64,000 nucleotides of DNA from Gammaproteobacteria bacterium (GTDB taxonomy: Bacteria > Pseudomonadota > Gammaproteobacteria > GCA-001735895): contig JAAEMR010000159.1 of NCBI GenBank assembly GCA_024225395.1, positions 64,811 to 128,810 on the forward strand. Reading direction: 5' to 3'. A program made the position numbers and the translations under genes. Below, in pieces: positions 27,925 to 37,055 of this stretch (within the stretch, counting starts at the first letter, position 1; every line of letters begins with the position of its first letter). The notes beneath the pieces are model-generated. The model saw only the letters and a list, made by a program, of their open reading frames with translations. It searched no databases and had not been told where the DNA came from.

Positions 27925-28503
27925 TTACTGAATATGGGTTAACCAGATTCTACTTAGCATTCCTATGGTAGAAGTGTAACCTCTGGTACTGAAAGTTATC
28001 TGCCCGGTATTATCGATAATAAATGCGGCTGGCACTCCATTCACACCGAGCGAACGACTGATTGCTCCGTTTTCATCATTAATTACCTTAAAATCAATAC
28101 CCTGTTTAGCCACATATTTTCGTACATTCTCATCATCACCAGACTGCATGGCAACTCCAAGTACACGAGCATTCGGGCTTATAGAGGAAATGACAGAGTG
28201 CTGGACCTTGCAGATAGGGCACCAGTCAGCAAAAAAATACAACAGTACCGGCTTATCCTGAAGATCTGGATTATCCGATAAAACTTGTGTCGAGGCTGGA
28301 GCAGAGTTATCTACTCGATTGAATTCAAGGTTGAAATCAGCACCTTGTATATCCTTAAAAACAACAGAAGACAGTTGCCCGCTCGCCTGGTCTCGTGTCA
28401 TCCAGATATTGCCAATGAAACTGGATACAAAAATAATCAGCACATAAACTAAGATTAAACGAACTCGACGCCATGAGAACAGTTGTTTAATTCGCTGAAT
28501 CAC
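27925..28503 (-). CDS. membrane-anchored thioredoxin-like protein (ScsD/TlpA type)
   Basis: 192 residues. One N-terminal membrane helix (about 14-32), then a periplasmic thioredoxin fold with the active site FADWCPICK (CPIC, near residues 92-97) and the cis-proline loop NGVPAAFIID. The CPIC motif with preceding WCP context resembles ScsD and TlpA-like disulfide reductases that keep periplasmic cysteines reduced. Its start overlaps the receiver-GGDEF gene by 4 bp. No ScsB/DsbD partner lies in the window. Confidence 0.85.
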   Translation of the reverse strand: MIQRIKQLFSWRRVRLILVYVLIIFVSSFIGNIWMTRDQASGQLSSVVFKDIQGADFNLEFNRVDNSAPASTQVLSDNPDLQDKPVLLYFFADWCPICKVQHSVISSISPNARVLGVAMQSGDDENVRKYVAKQGIDFKVINDENGAISRSLGVNGVPAAFIIDNTGQITFSTRGYTSTIGMLSRIWLTHIQ

Positions 28504-29618
28504 CCGGGCTCATCGTCAAATTTATCCAGGATCCGGTTAAACTGCATTTCATCATTAGTGTGGATAAATTCCAGTAACGGCATAATGCCATCCAGCAAAC
28601 CCGGGATTTGTTTCACCAGTGATTCAGTGCGATTAAAGTTAATCATATTCAAAGCCTGTTCGATGGATACCTTATTCTGTTCCAGCTCCGACTTACTACT
28701 GACAATTTGACCGCCGCCCTTTTTTTCCGCCTTTTTCAGTCTTTGTTCGATAATGCTCAGCACTCTTTCGGTTGAAAGCTCTTCTGTGGGAAGAGTGGAA
28801 TATAGCCCAGCACTTAAAGACACCTTGATACTCTGCTGTTGATGATTTAACAGAGTATTATGGATTTCTTCAACCAGTCGTTTAGTAGCGGTATTGGCAC
28901 CTATGCCATTGGTAACCGGGTAGAGCAAGGCAAAGGTTTCATCGCCAAAATAAGCATAACTATCTTCGCGCCGGATCATTTTCTCTATAATTTTGGCGAC
29001 CGCACGCAAAACAGCCTTTAAGATATCTTTACTGTATTTTTCTTCTAATTCATCTGCACCATCAAGCTTGATCAAACAAACACTGACAAAAGATTTATGC
29101 CTGGCCGAAAAAGATAATTCCTGTTCCAGCCGGTTAGAGAAATATTTCTCCTGCATCAAACTATTCAGGATATCGACCGGGGAGTTTTGACTGTCCAGTT
29201 CAAATGATGTCTCTTTTTGATGCAGGCTAAATAATTTGGAATGCAACCTGACCCTGGCCATTAATTCAATACTGGAAAAGGGCATATGGATAAAATCGGT
29301 CGCACCAACCGAAAAGGCTAGATCCATACGTTCTTCAGTATCACTTTCGCCGACTAATAACAACACCGGCAAGCTGGCCACAACTTTATCTTCAGCTCGA
29401 CGAACTCTTTCCAACAGAGCCATCTCGTTGATGGCCATTTCAAGCTCACAGATCACTACCTTTATTATGGCTTCAGACTGCAATACCTGCCACGCTTGCT
29501 CAGCCGATTCTGCATGTACAATCGAAAACTGTTCACCAATCAATCTATTTAAAGACCTGGTGGTAAGACTCGATGCCGTTATCAAAAGAATAGCGGGAAG
29601 GTCATTAGAGTCAGGCAT
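28500..29618 (-). CDS. receiver-GGDEF protein with both domains degenerate
   Basis: 372 residues. A receiver-like domain (about 8-128) is followed by a GGDEF-like domain (about 150-305) and a helical tail. The receiver lacks the acidic pair after strand 1 (ILLITASS), has Glu58 where the phosphoacceptor Asp belongs (VICELEM), and has Met112 in place of the conserved lysine before Pro113. The cyclase signature reads GDETF (225-229) where GGDEF is expected. Neither phosphorylation nor cyclic-di-GMP synthesis is likely. It may act as a protein-interaction or nucleotide-sensing adaptor. It overlaps the thioredoxin-like gene by 4 bp, so the pair is coupled. Confidence 0.85.
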   Translation of the reverse strand: MPDSNDLPAILLITASSLTTRSLNRLIGEQFSIVHAESAEQAWQVLQSEAIIKVVICELEMAINEMALLERVRRAEDKVVASLPVLLLVGESDTEERMDLAFSVGATDFIHMPFSSIELMARVRLHSKLFSLHQKETSFELDSQNSPVDILNSLMQEKYFSNRLEQELSFSARHKSFVSVCLIKLDGADELEEKYSKDILKAVLRAVAKIIEKMIRREDSYAYFGDETFALLYPVTNGIGANTATKRLVEEIHNTLLNHQQQSIKVSLSAGLYSTLPTEELSTERVLSIIEQRLKKAEKKGGGQIVSSKSELEQNKVSIEQALNMINFNRTESLVKQIPGLLDGIMPLLEFIHTNDEMQFNRILDKFDDEPG

Positions 29619-29682
29619 GAAAATTAATCCGTTAAACTAAAATTCTGGAAATATTTCATAGTTTACACGACCGCAACCCGGA

Positions 29683-31506
29683 TTAATCTGCTTTTGGTGC
29701 TCTGCTAGCTCTTTTTCTTTCATTTTCAGTTAAAAATTTCTTTCTAATACGAATTGATTTAGGAGTTACTTCTACCAGCTCATCATCATCAATGAATTCC
29801 AGTGCTTGCTCCAGAGTCATTAGAACTGGCTTGGTTAATACCAGGTTTTCATCGGTTCCGGCTGCACGAATATTATTCAGCTGTTTTGCTTTCAGAGGAT
29901 TAACCGTTAAGTCATTAGCACGATTATGGATACCTACGACCATACCTTCATAGACCTCTGTACCATGTCCCAGCATCATTTTACCCCTTTCCTGCAGGTT
30001 AAACAGGGCATAACCCAACGCTTTACCCTGTCCATTAGAAATCATTGCACCATTAATCCGCGCAGTGGTTTCTACATCTTTAACCGGTCCATAACTATCA
30101 AAAATACTGTACATCAAACCAGTACCCTGAGTAGACGTTAGAAATTCATTACGATAACCAATCAGCCCTTTAGCGGGAATTTTGAAATCCATACGCATGC
30201 GACCCTGTCCATCAGGAATCATATCGATGATTTCACCACCACGATTACCAAACGTTTCCATGATCGTACCCTGATGCTGCTCTTCAACATCGATAGTGAC
30301 CGATTCATAAGGCTCAGACATCACACCATCGACCGTCTTGAAAATAACTTCAGGACGAGAAACCCCTAATTCAAAACCTTCACGACGCATGGTTTCAATC
30401 AAAATTGCCAGGTGCAATTCACCACGACCAGAGACTTTAAAACGATCTGCATTTTCTGTTTGTTCAACTCGCAGAGCAACATTGTGCTCAAGCTCTTTAT
30501 CAAGACGCTCAGAAATTTGACGAGAGGTAACAAATTTTCCATCCTGCCCGGCAAAAGGAGATGAATTAACCAGGAAGTTCATGGTCACCGTTGGCTCATC
30601 AACCGATAGAGGAGGCAATGCCTCCACATGCTCAGGGTCACACAAGGTATCTGAAATCTGTAACCCGGAAATACCGGTAAAAGCGATGATATCACCCGCT
30701 TCCGCTTCCGGCACTTCAATTCTTTCCAGTCCGAGGAAACCCATTACCTGTAAAACTTTAACTTTCCGGGTTTTACCTTCAATATCAATCAGAGTCAGTT
30801 GTGCATTGGTTTTAACTTTACCGCGGGTAATACGCCCGATGCCGATAACGCCGACATAACTGTTGTAATCCAGGGAACTGACCTGTAACTGAAACGGGCC
30901 ATCTACATTCACTTCCGGAGCCGGTACTTTATCTACGATAGTCTCAAAAAGAGCAGTCATATCGTTACCGGGCTGCTCATGATCATGCATTGCGAAACCT
31001 TCCAGAGCTGAAGCATAAACCACATCAAAATCCATTTGCTCATCAGTTGCACCAAGACGATCAAATAAATCAAAGGTTTGATCCACAACCCAGTCCGGAC
31101 GACTGCTGGGACGATCAATTTTATTAATAACGACGATGGGCTTCAGTCCTTGCTCCAGCGCTTTCTGAGTAACGAAACGCGTTTGAGGCATAGGGCCATC
31201 AACCGCATCAACCAGTAACAGCACACTGTCAACCATCGACATGACGCGCTCAACTTCACCACCAAAATCGGCGTGGCCCGGTGTATCAACAATATTGATT
31301 CGATAGTCATTCCAGGTAATGGCCGTATTCTTTGACAGGATGGTAATACCTCGCTCCTGTTCCAGCTCATTACTATCCATCATGCGCTCACCTAACTTGG
31401 CGCGCTCATCAAACGTACCCGATTGCTCAAGTAACTTATCTACCAGCGTGGTCTTACCGTGGTCAACGTGGGCGATAATCGCAATATTGCGTAGTTTTTT
31501 GGTCAT
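29683..31506 (-). CDS. typA: translational GTPase TypA/BipA
   Basis: 607 residues. G1 [16 protein letters not shown]2 with RGITI, G3 [11 protein letters not shown]4 NKIDRP and G5 near YASAL give a complete EF-G-like GTPase domain. Domains II, III, V and the BipA-specific C-terminal domain follow ([28 protein letters not shown]). BipA binds 70S ribosomes and aids 50S assembly, mostly under cold or other stress. It is monocistronic, with a 293-bp leader gap before the next gene, in which I see no further gene. Confidence 0.97.
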   Translation of the reverse strand: MTKKLRNIAIIAHVDHGKTTLVDKLLEQSGTFDERAKLGERMMDSNELEQERGITILSKNTAITWNDYRINIVDTPGHADFGGEVERVMSMVDSVLLLVDAVDGPMPQTRFVTQKALEQGLKPIVVINKIDRPSSRPDWVVDQTFDLFDRLGATDEQMDFDVVYASALEGFAMHDHEQPGNDMTALFETIVDKVPAPEVNVDGPFQLQVSSLDYNSYVGVIGIGRITRGKVKTNAQLTLIDIEGKTRKVKVLQVMGFLGLERIEVPEAEAGDIIAFTGISGLQISDTLCDPEHVEALPPLSVDEPTVTMNFLVNSSPFAGQDGKFVTSRQISERLDKELEHNVALRVEQTENADRFKVSGRGELHLAILIETMRREGFELGVSRPEVIFKTVDGVMSEPYESVTIDVEEQHQGTIMETFGNRGGEIIDMIPDGQGRMRMDFKIPAKGLIGYRNEFLTSTQGTGLMYSIFDSYGPVKDVETTARINGAMISNGQGKALGYALFNLQERGKMMLGHGTEVYEGMVVGIHNRANDLTVNPLKAKQLNNIRAAGTDENLVLTKPVLMTLEQALEFIDDDELVEVTPKSIRIRKKFLTENERKRASRAPKAD

Positions 31507-31799
31507 AAATGTTCCGTGCGTCAGTTCAGGGCTGGTAAAAGATCATCTTTCACAGACCTATATTACTAACTACTAATAAAAAAAGGACGCGATTATATCT
31601 GAGATGCCGCCAGATTGATAAGAAATCTTATGCTTTAGCCTTCAAATTCACTGGCTTTAACGCATAAATTGTAAATAGCTGGCTGTAATATAAAAATATC
31701 ATTGATATTACATATTAATTCGATAATTTTATAGTGATGGAATTATCGAACTCAATACAACTATTATCATCTCTGGCTGATGAGTCGAGATTGAATATG

Positions 31800-32081
31800 T
31801 TAGTTGAGGTTTTTTAAAGCCAGCTGCTGTTCAATTAACAAATCATCGGCAATTTGCAAATGATAACCCTGTTGCTCAAGGTTTTCATACACGGTGACAG
31901 AGTCTTCCTTGGCTAAAGCTTTTTGTGGAGTTAGCTCGAATTGAAAACTGAATTCGGGCTCACCAAACACCGTTAACAACTCGTCGGGAACCTGGCTAAA
32001 ATCATCTTTCTCTAACAGGTAAAGATAAGTATCAGCTTTTCGTTCACTTCTATAAATAAAACAGATAACGGGTTTACTCAT
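31800..32081 (-). CDS. YcgL-domain protein
   Basis: 93 residues from the ATG at 32081, where the family signature begins (MSKPVICFIYRSERKADTYL). It continues with FSQVPDELLTVFGEPEF, LTPQKALAKED and LEQQGYHLQI, the full YcgL domain. The frame runs 66 bases further upstream, but that portion overlaps the preceding gene and is not family-like. The function is unknown; in many gammaproteobacteria ycgL lies near rnd (RNase D), which is not seen here. It follows the small membrane protein gene by 10 bp. Confidence 0.87.
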   Translation of the reverse strand: MSKPVICFIYRSERKADTYLYLLEKDDFSQVPDELLTVFGEPEFSFQFELTPQKALAKEDSVTVYENLEQQGYHLQIADDLLIEQQLALKNLN

Positions 32082-32091
32082 GTTTTTAATC

Positions 32092-32484
32092 TCATAAAGC
32101 CCAGATAACCTTGTAATAGGACGAGGCCGTGACTTCCAGCTCATCACCGGATTCTATGGACCATTGCTTCACCCAACCCAGCGTAATTTCACTGGCAGCA
32201 GGCAACACTGGCGCAATATATTGATGTTTAATATTCTGCTTGCCATCTTTTAAGGTGACCATCAGGTTATTGATTGGAGACGTCGATACATTTTTTAACA
32301 CCAGATTTTTACTGCTATTGCCAGTAATCTTCTGCACCAGATCACCGGCAATAGAGTTTTGCACCACCAGCTCAACTGGAACCGGCTCAAAACCATAACC
32401 CACAGGCAACCTGTCAGGGGCAAAGATAACGATAGTAACGGCAATTGCCAGTACAAAACCGATAAATGATGTAAGAATTCGCAT
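32092..32484 (-). CDS. small membrane-anchored protein of unknown function
   Basis: 130 residues from the ATG at 32484, chosen because GGGAAAA lies just upstream and the next residues form a membrane helix at once (MRILTSFIGFVLAIAVTIVIF). The remaining 105 residues look like a periplasmic beta domain (LVLKNVSTSPINNLMVTLKDG, GWVKQWSIESGDELEVTAS), possibly immunoglobulin-like. I do not recognise the family. It is likely cotranscribed with ycgL. Confidence 0.7.
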   Translation of the reverse strand: MRILTSFIGFVLAIAVTIVIFAPDRLPVGYGFEPVPVELVVQNSIAGDLVQKITGNSSKNLVLKNVSTSPINNLMVTLKDGKQNIKHQYIAPVLPAASEITLGWVKQWSIESGDELEVTASSYYKVIWAL

Positions 32485-32532
32485 GGATTTTCCCGTATTG
32501 ATTTGCGGGCATGATAACAAAGTAACCTGCAC

Positions 32533-32982
32533 AAAACTATATTAGATAAACCTTATGAATGTTATAAATCTTACCGCTTGGGTATTAGAAGGCAGAATGT
32601 ACATGGAGATCACCGGGGATGTCTCCCGGCATAAGCACAACAGTTATTTTTAATACCTGACTAGTTTGAAACATTGAGGCTTCGATACAAATGCTGCTCG
32701 TTGCCATATATGGATCCACTCCGTTCCTGCAAGAGAAAATCATTGCTCCCATATATCCGGCCTGGATTTGAATGAACCGGTCTGACCTATCCCACCATCC
32801 GATTTCTTTCTTTTGCAACTGTCGTAAAGGGTCTTTCTTTTACTCAATTGAAGCCAGCCTAAAAGCTGCTTGCTTCAAATTTACTAACGGTTTTATGCAG
32901 GTAGTCTATAGGTTTCCACTTAGGCTCTTTTGAAGCCGTACATATATGTGGAGCGGGTCCATACCATTATCCCTGGCCAAAG
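32533..32982. other. gene-poor stretch with inverted repeats, possible small element remnant
   Basis: No convincing gene. TATGGATCCACTCC at 32709-32722 and the complement of TATGGACCCGCTCC at 32950-32963 form an imperfect inverted pair (12 of 14) about 240 bp apart. Next to them are short palindromes, CCATATATGG (32704-32713) and ACATATATGT (32940-32949). CCGGG/CCCGG near 32617-32634 forms a small stem. The layout could be a degraded non-autonomous transposable element. Confidence 0.35.
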
Positions 32983-33007
32983 AAAAGGGCGCATCAAGCG
33001 CCCTTTT
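32983..33007 (-). terminator. rho-independent terminator of glnK-amtB
   Basis: A perfect 10-bp stem, AAAAGGGCGC (32983-32992) with its complement at 32998-33007 and a 5-nt loop. Read on the minus strand it ends in TTTTCTTT, a good U tract. It lies 19 bp after the amtB stop codon. Confidence 0.9.
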
Positions 33008-33026
33008 AAAGTTAAGTTCTTATAAA

Positions 33027-34313
33027 TTACTTCATCGTGAACTCAGGGTAGGCCTCCATACCGCATTCTGTGATATCAACACCTTCGTACTCTTCTTCTT
33101 CGCTAACACGAATACCCATAACCATCTTCAGTACAAACCAGGTGATAAAACTAGCACCAAATACCCAGATGAATATAGTCGCAGCACCGACTAACTGACC
33201 CATAATTGAAGCACCGGAGTTAGTTAAAGGAACAGCCAGCAGTCCCCAAAGACCTACAACACCGTGTACAGAAATCGCACCAACCGGATCATCAATCTTC
33301 AGTTTATCAAGAGTCAGTATTGAGAATACAACAATCACACCACCGACAGCACCAATAACAGCCGCCATCAACGCTGTTGGAGTATCAGGTCCAGCAGTAA
33401 TGGCAACCAGACCAGCAAGAGCGCCGTTTAAGATCATGGTTAAATCAGCCTTGCCGAAGAACAACCTGGCAACGATCAATGCAGCTACCACACCACCTGC
33501 AGCCGCAGCATTAGTATTCAGGAACACAACAGCAACAGCATTAGAGTTAGCAATATCGCCCAGTTTCAACACTGAACCACCGTTAAAACCAAACCAGCCC
33601 ATCCACAGAATGAATGTACCTAAAGTAGCCATAGGTAAGTTAGCACCAGGAATCGCATTAACCTGACCATTGGCACCATATTTACCTTTACGTGCACCCA
33701 GCAATAAAACACCTGCAAGAGCAGCAGCAGCACCCGCCATATGAACGATACCGGAACCGGCAAAGTCAGTGAAACCAAAATCATCAACCAGGTTGAATAA
33801 ACCAAATACAGAGTTTCCACCCCATGTCCAGCTGCCTTCCATAGGATAGATGAAAGCCGTCATCACAACAGCAAACGCCATAAATGCCCATAACTTCATA
33901 CGCTCAGCAACCGCACCAGAAACAATAGACATTGCAGTAGCCACGAAAACTACCTGAAAGAAAAAGTCTGAAGCATCAGAGTAAACTGATCCGCCATCAA
34001 AGCCGGCTTCTCTAGATGCAGCAAGAGCAGCAGCAACCATTGCATCACCATCAGCCGCACCTTCTGTAGCTATGCCATCAAGAAAAATTCCTCCGCCATA
34101 CATTACGTCATAACCAACAACCATGTAAGCTGTACAGGCAATTGCAAACAACACAATGTTTTTAGTTAAAATTTCAGTCGTGTTCTTGGAACGAACTAGA
34201 CCCGCTTCTAACATGGCAAAACCTGCTGCCATCCACATAACTAACGCACCACATACCAGAAAGTAAAAAGTATCTAACGCATACTGTAATTGAAAAATTT
34301 GATCTTCCATCAT
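33027..34313 (-). CDS. amtB: ammonium transporter
   Basis: 428 residues with eleven membrane segments. The conserved conducting-pore histidines lie in GSGIVHMAGA and GAISVHGVVG. The AGFAMLEAGLVRSKN opening is typical. It lacks an obvious cleavable signal. A 50-residue loop rich in Ala, Asp and Gly (about 80-125) is longer than in E. coli AmtB. It carries ammonium or ammonia across the inner membrane and is blocked by GlnK. It lies 6 bp after glnK, with a strong terminator following. Confidence 0.96.
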   Translation of the reverse strand: MMEDQIFQLQYALDTFYFLVCGALVMWMAAGFAMLEAGLVRSKNTTEILTKNIVLFAIACTAYMVVGYDVMYGGGIFLDGIATEGAADGDAMVAAALAASREAGFDGGSVYSDASDFFFQVVFVATAMSIVSGAVAERMKLWAFMAFAVVMTAFIYPMEGSWTWGGNSVFGLFNLVDDFGFTDFAGSGIVHMAGAAAALAGVLLLGARKGKYGANGQVNAIPGANLPMATLGTFILWMGWFGFNGGSVLKLGDIANSNAVAVVFLNTNAAAAGGVVAALIVARLFFGKADLTMILNGALAGLVAITAGPDTPTALMAAVIGAVGGVIVVFSILTLDKLKIDDPVGAISVHGVVGLWGLLAVPLTNSGASIMGQLVGAATIFIWVFGASFITWFVLKMVMGIRVSEEEEYEGVDITECGMEAYPEFTMK

Positions 34314-34319
34314 AGTCTC

Positions 34320-34658
34320 CTATAAAGCTTCAGGACCAGACTCACTCGTACGAATACGAATAGCCTGTTCAATTTCGGTTACAAAAATTTTGCCATCTCC
34401 AATTTTTCCGGTATTTGCTTTAGCAGTAATAGCCTCGATTGTTTGATCCAGTAATGAATCATCAATCGCTAATTCCATTTTTACTTTAGGAAGAAAGTCA
34501 ACCACATACTCTGCACCACGGTACAGTTCTGTATGGCCCTTTTGACGTCCGAAGCCTTTCACTTCAGATACGGTTACACCTTGAACACCAATTTCTGACA
34601 GTGCCTGTCGCACGTCATCCAGCTTGAAGGGTTTAATAATGGCAGTCACCATTTTCAT
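34320..34658 (-). CDS. glnK: PII nitrogen regulatory protein
   Basis: 112 residues, the standard PII length. The uridylylation site Tyr51 lies in the T-loop (HTELYRGAEYVVDFLPK), and GKIGDGKIFV is the B-loop. The C-terminal RIRTSESG matches the family. Pairing with amtB supports the GlnK name over GlnB. It senses 2-oxoglutarate, ATP and ADP, and gates AmtB. The ribosome site is CAGGAGACATTCC. A sigma-54 promoter match lies 44 bp upstream, consistent with nitrogen control. Confidence 0.95.
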   Translation of the reverse strand: MKMVTAIIKPFKLDDVRQALSEIGVQGVTVSEVKGFGRQKGHTELYRGAEYVVDFLPKVKMELAIDDSLLDQTIEAITAKANTGKIGDGKIFVTEIEQAIRIRTSESGPEAL

Positions 34659-34701
34659 AGGAATGTCTCCTGTTAATAAAAAAAATTGACAGGCTCATAA
34701 A

Positions 34702-34717
34702 TGCAAAGACCTTACCA
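34702..34717 (-). promoter_or_regulatory. sigma-54 promoter of glnK-amtB
   Basis: Read on the minus strand: TGGTAAGGTCTTTGCA. The GG at -24 and GC at -12 have the exact spacing of the TGGCAC-N5-TTGCA consensus, and the -12 element TTGCA is perfect. Transcription would start near 34691, giving a leader of about 33 nt. This matches the known nitrogen control of glnK-amtB by NtrC and RpoN. I could not pick out a convincing NtrC site. Confidence 0.75.
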
Positions 34718-34866
34718 ATGCTTCAAATATCTTTTATTTTCAACTAGTTATAAAATTCAGGAGACATCCAGCAGGATAAATGGCACAATTCTCTGCACCA
34801 GCACCCCAGTTACGCACTCTTTTTGTGCGTGTCAAAATTTTTAGAGCACCAAAACAGGACATCATC

Positions 34867-35100
34867 ATGCAACAACATAAAATCAATGAAATTGCTGACA
34901 AAATCGAATCCCTGCTACCATCGGGTATCAGGCAGGTAAAAGATGATTTTGATGATAAGTTGAAAAAAGTATTGCAACAGCAATTAACAAAAATGGATTT
35001 TGTCAGCCGAGAAGAATTTGATATTCAAAGCAAAGTACTGGCGCGCACTCGAGAAAAGCTGGAGCAACTGGAAAAAAGAGTAGAAGAGTTAAGCAAGTAA
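34867..35100 (+). CDS. ubiK: ubiquinone biosynthesis accessory factor UbiK (BMFP/YqiC family)
   Basis: 77 residues from the ATG at 34867, preceded by AGGAC. The pattern IADKIESLLPSGIRQVKDDF and the C-terminal coiled coil (SREEFDIQSKVLARTREKLE, then EKRVEEL) are those of YqiC/UbiK, a small trimeric membrane-associated factor needed for efficient aerobic ubiquinone synthesis, working with UbiJ. An in-frame ATG at 34780 would add 29 residues unlike the family, so I reject it. A short hairpin (ACGCAC/GTGCGT, 34812-34830) lies in the leader. Divergent from glnK. Confidence 0.88.
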   Translation: MQQHKINEIADKIESLLPSGIRQVKDDFDDKLKKVLQQQLTKMDFVSREEFDIQSKVLARTREKLEQLEKRVEELSK

Positions 35101-35201
35101 TAATAATTCTATATCTATAGACGGATATGGCTATTAGTTGATTTAGATTCCTGCCAGAAAATGTTATGTTGTTTTCACAAAACATAATGTAAGGGATTAC
35201 T

Positions 35202-36716
35202 ATGGCGTTAACTCAGCTTCTAACGCGCGCAGAAGAAGGAATTCAGGCTCCTTCGGTTACTGTAGAAGTACATATTTCTAATGGCTTACCTGCCTTTTCG
35301 ATCGTGGGTTTACCCGAGGCAGCCGTCAGGGAAAGCCGCGATCGGGTACGTAGCGCCATCATCAATTCGGGCTTTGAATTTCCGGTTCGGAAAATTATCG
35401 TAAACCTTGCTCCAGCCGATTTACCAAAAGAAGGCGGTCGTTATGACCTCGCCATAGCGCTGGGAATTCTGGCATCCTCAAAACAGTTAAGGTCTACTCA
35501 TTTACAGCAATATGAATTTTTCGCTGAACTCGCATTAAGCGGTGAATTACGTCCTGTGAGCGGGCTGGTTCCCGCACTGATAAATTGCCAGCAACAGGGG
35601 CGCAAGGTAATTCTGGCTCAAGCCAACCAGGCTGAAGCTTCATTTATCAATCGATTAGAGACCGGTCTGGCTGAAAACCTTGCCCAGGTGTGTCAATTTT
35701 TTAATGGCGGAGAAGAGCTGCCTTCAGTTGCCACCGGGCAATCCGTTTCAGCTATATTGTATGAACTGGACCTTGCCGAAGTATTAGGTCAGACACAGGC
35801 TAAACGGGCGCTGGAAATAGCGGCCGCAGGAAATCATCACCTGTTAATGATGGGACCACCGGGTACCGGAAAAAGTATGCTGGCCCAACGATTAAACACC
35901 ATTTTACCGGAAATGGATCAACAGCAGGCCTTGCAAACTTTAAGCATCCATTCGATCAGCAATAACGCTTCTATTGATTTAAACAACTGGAAGAAACGAC
36001 CGTTTCGATCTCCACATCATACGGTTTCGGGTGTTGCACTGGTGGGTGGAGGATCACAGCCTAAACCGGGAGAAATTTCTCTGGCGCATAACGGTATTCT
36101 GTTCCTCGATGAGCTCACCGAATTTGATCGTAAAACCATAGAAGTCCTACGTGAACCGCTGGAAACCGGGAAAATCAATATTTCCCGCGCGGCACGGCAG
36201 GCAACATTTCCTGCTGCTTTCCAATTGATTGCTGCCATGAATCCCTGCCCCGGCAACTGTGAATCTATTCAGACCTGTAGCTGCAGTCATCAGCAGCTTT
36301 CCCGTTATAAAAATAAGCTTTCTGCCCCGCTGCTGGATAGAATTGATATTCAAATTGAATTGCCCCGGCTGGATAAGAATGAATTACTCAACCAGAAAAT
36401 TCATCAACAGGAAAGCAGTGCCACCGTTCGACAACGAGTCAGCCATGCACGTGAAGTTCAATTAGCAAGACAGGGGTGCCTGAATGGACAAATGAATAAT
36501 CAGCAGATTGAAGATATTTGCCAACTGGATAAAACATCACAACTGTTGCTTACGCGGGCGATAGACAAGCTGAAGTTATCCGCCCGAAGTTATCACCGCC
36601 TGCTGAAGCTGGCACGCAGCATTGCCGATTTAGCAGGGAAAGAAAGTATATCCGTGAGCTGTATCAGCGAAGCGATTAATTATCGCCGTTCGCCGTTATC
36701 GGAGAGGGGTTCGTAA
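35202..36716 (+). CDS. comM: ComM/YifB-type Mg-chelatase-like AAA+ helicase
   Basis: 504 residues, normal for the family. An N-terminal Lon-protease-like ChlI domain (about 20-145) is followed by an AAA+ core with Walker A GPPGTGKSMLAQRL (near 219-232), LFLDELTEFDRKT as Walker B, and RAARQATFPAAFQLIAAMNPCPGNC. The C-terminal CxC region and SARSYHRLLKLARSIADL complete it. ComM is a hexameric branch-migration helicase that helps integrate single-stranded DNA in natural transformation; homologues are common in non-competent bacteria too. It lies 101 bp after ubiK. Confidence 0.92.
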   Translation: MALTQLLTRAEEGIQAPSVTVEVHISNGLPAFSIVGLPEAAVRESRDRVRSAIINSGFEFPVRKIIVNLAPADLPKEGGRYDLAIALGILASSKQLRSTHLQQYEFFAELALSGELRPVSGLVPALINCQQQGRKVILAQANQAEASFINRLETGLAENLAQVCQFFNGGEELPSVATGQSVSAILYELDLAEVLGQTQAKRALEIAAAGNHHLLMMGPPGTGKSMLAQRLNTILPEMDQQQALQTLSIHSISNNASIDLNNWKKRPFRSPHHTVSGVALVGGGSQPKPGEISLAHNGILFLDELTEFDRKTIEVLREPLETGKINISRAARQATFPAAFQLIAAMNPCPGNCESIQTCSCSHQQLSRYKNKLSAPLLDRIDIQIELPRLDKNELLNQKIHQQESSATVRQRVSHAREVQLARQGCLNGQMNNQQIEDICQLDKTSQLLLTRAIDKLKLSARSYHRLLKLARSIADLAGKESISVSCISEAINYRRSPLSERGS

Positions 36717-37055
36717 AAATAAAGCATTCATCACGAACCAGGGCAGGACGCCGGTAGTTAGAATAATGCCAGGAGCTATTGTCGAGGCACGAAGAGCATG
36801 CAGGATTTTTCGTGGATAAATTATAAATGTTCGGCATAAAGGTAACTAATAAAAAACTTCATTCCGTCATGTTCTTAGATAAAATCCTACGAATCAATAA
36901 CCAATTAGCTGAACAGAGTTATATTTAAGAAGATTCCATCAAAAAACATGACAGAAAAACTTAACCCGAATTTATGTTGCTCTACGTGATTTAGCCACAT
37001 AACCAATATAAATCCTTCCTGCTCTACGTGGTGAAAATATTTTCAAGAACTAAAC
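36717..37055. other. 339-bp gap with an 11-bp direct repeat
   Basis: No gene seen. TGCTCTACGTG occurs at 36978-36988 and again at 37020-37030, in longer similar context (ending TGATT and TGGTG). The second copy lies 25 bp from the cytochrome gene stop. The related block GCTCTAC is also found at 47456-47462. The rest of the gap has AT-rich sequence with no clear promoter or terminator. Confidence 0.5.

Noticed and set aside
32585-32818. 77-codon minus-strand frame with a DLHVHS-like end, reminiscent of a PHP-domain start
   Set aside because: The likeness lies at the C-terminal end just before the stop, the rest has no family-like pattern, and the frame spans the inverted-repeat region; it looks accidental.
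34774-34802. Possible NtrC site (GGCACAATTCTCTGCACC) upstream of glnK
   Set aside because: The arms do not pair well enough with the TGCACCA-type consensus to call it.
34780-34866. 29-codon N-terminal extension of ubiK with its own ribosome site
   Set aside because: Family members begin near MQQHKINEIADK; the extension contains a hairpin and has no family likeness.
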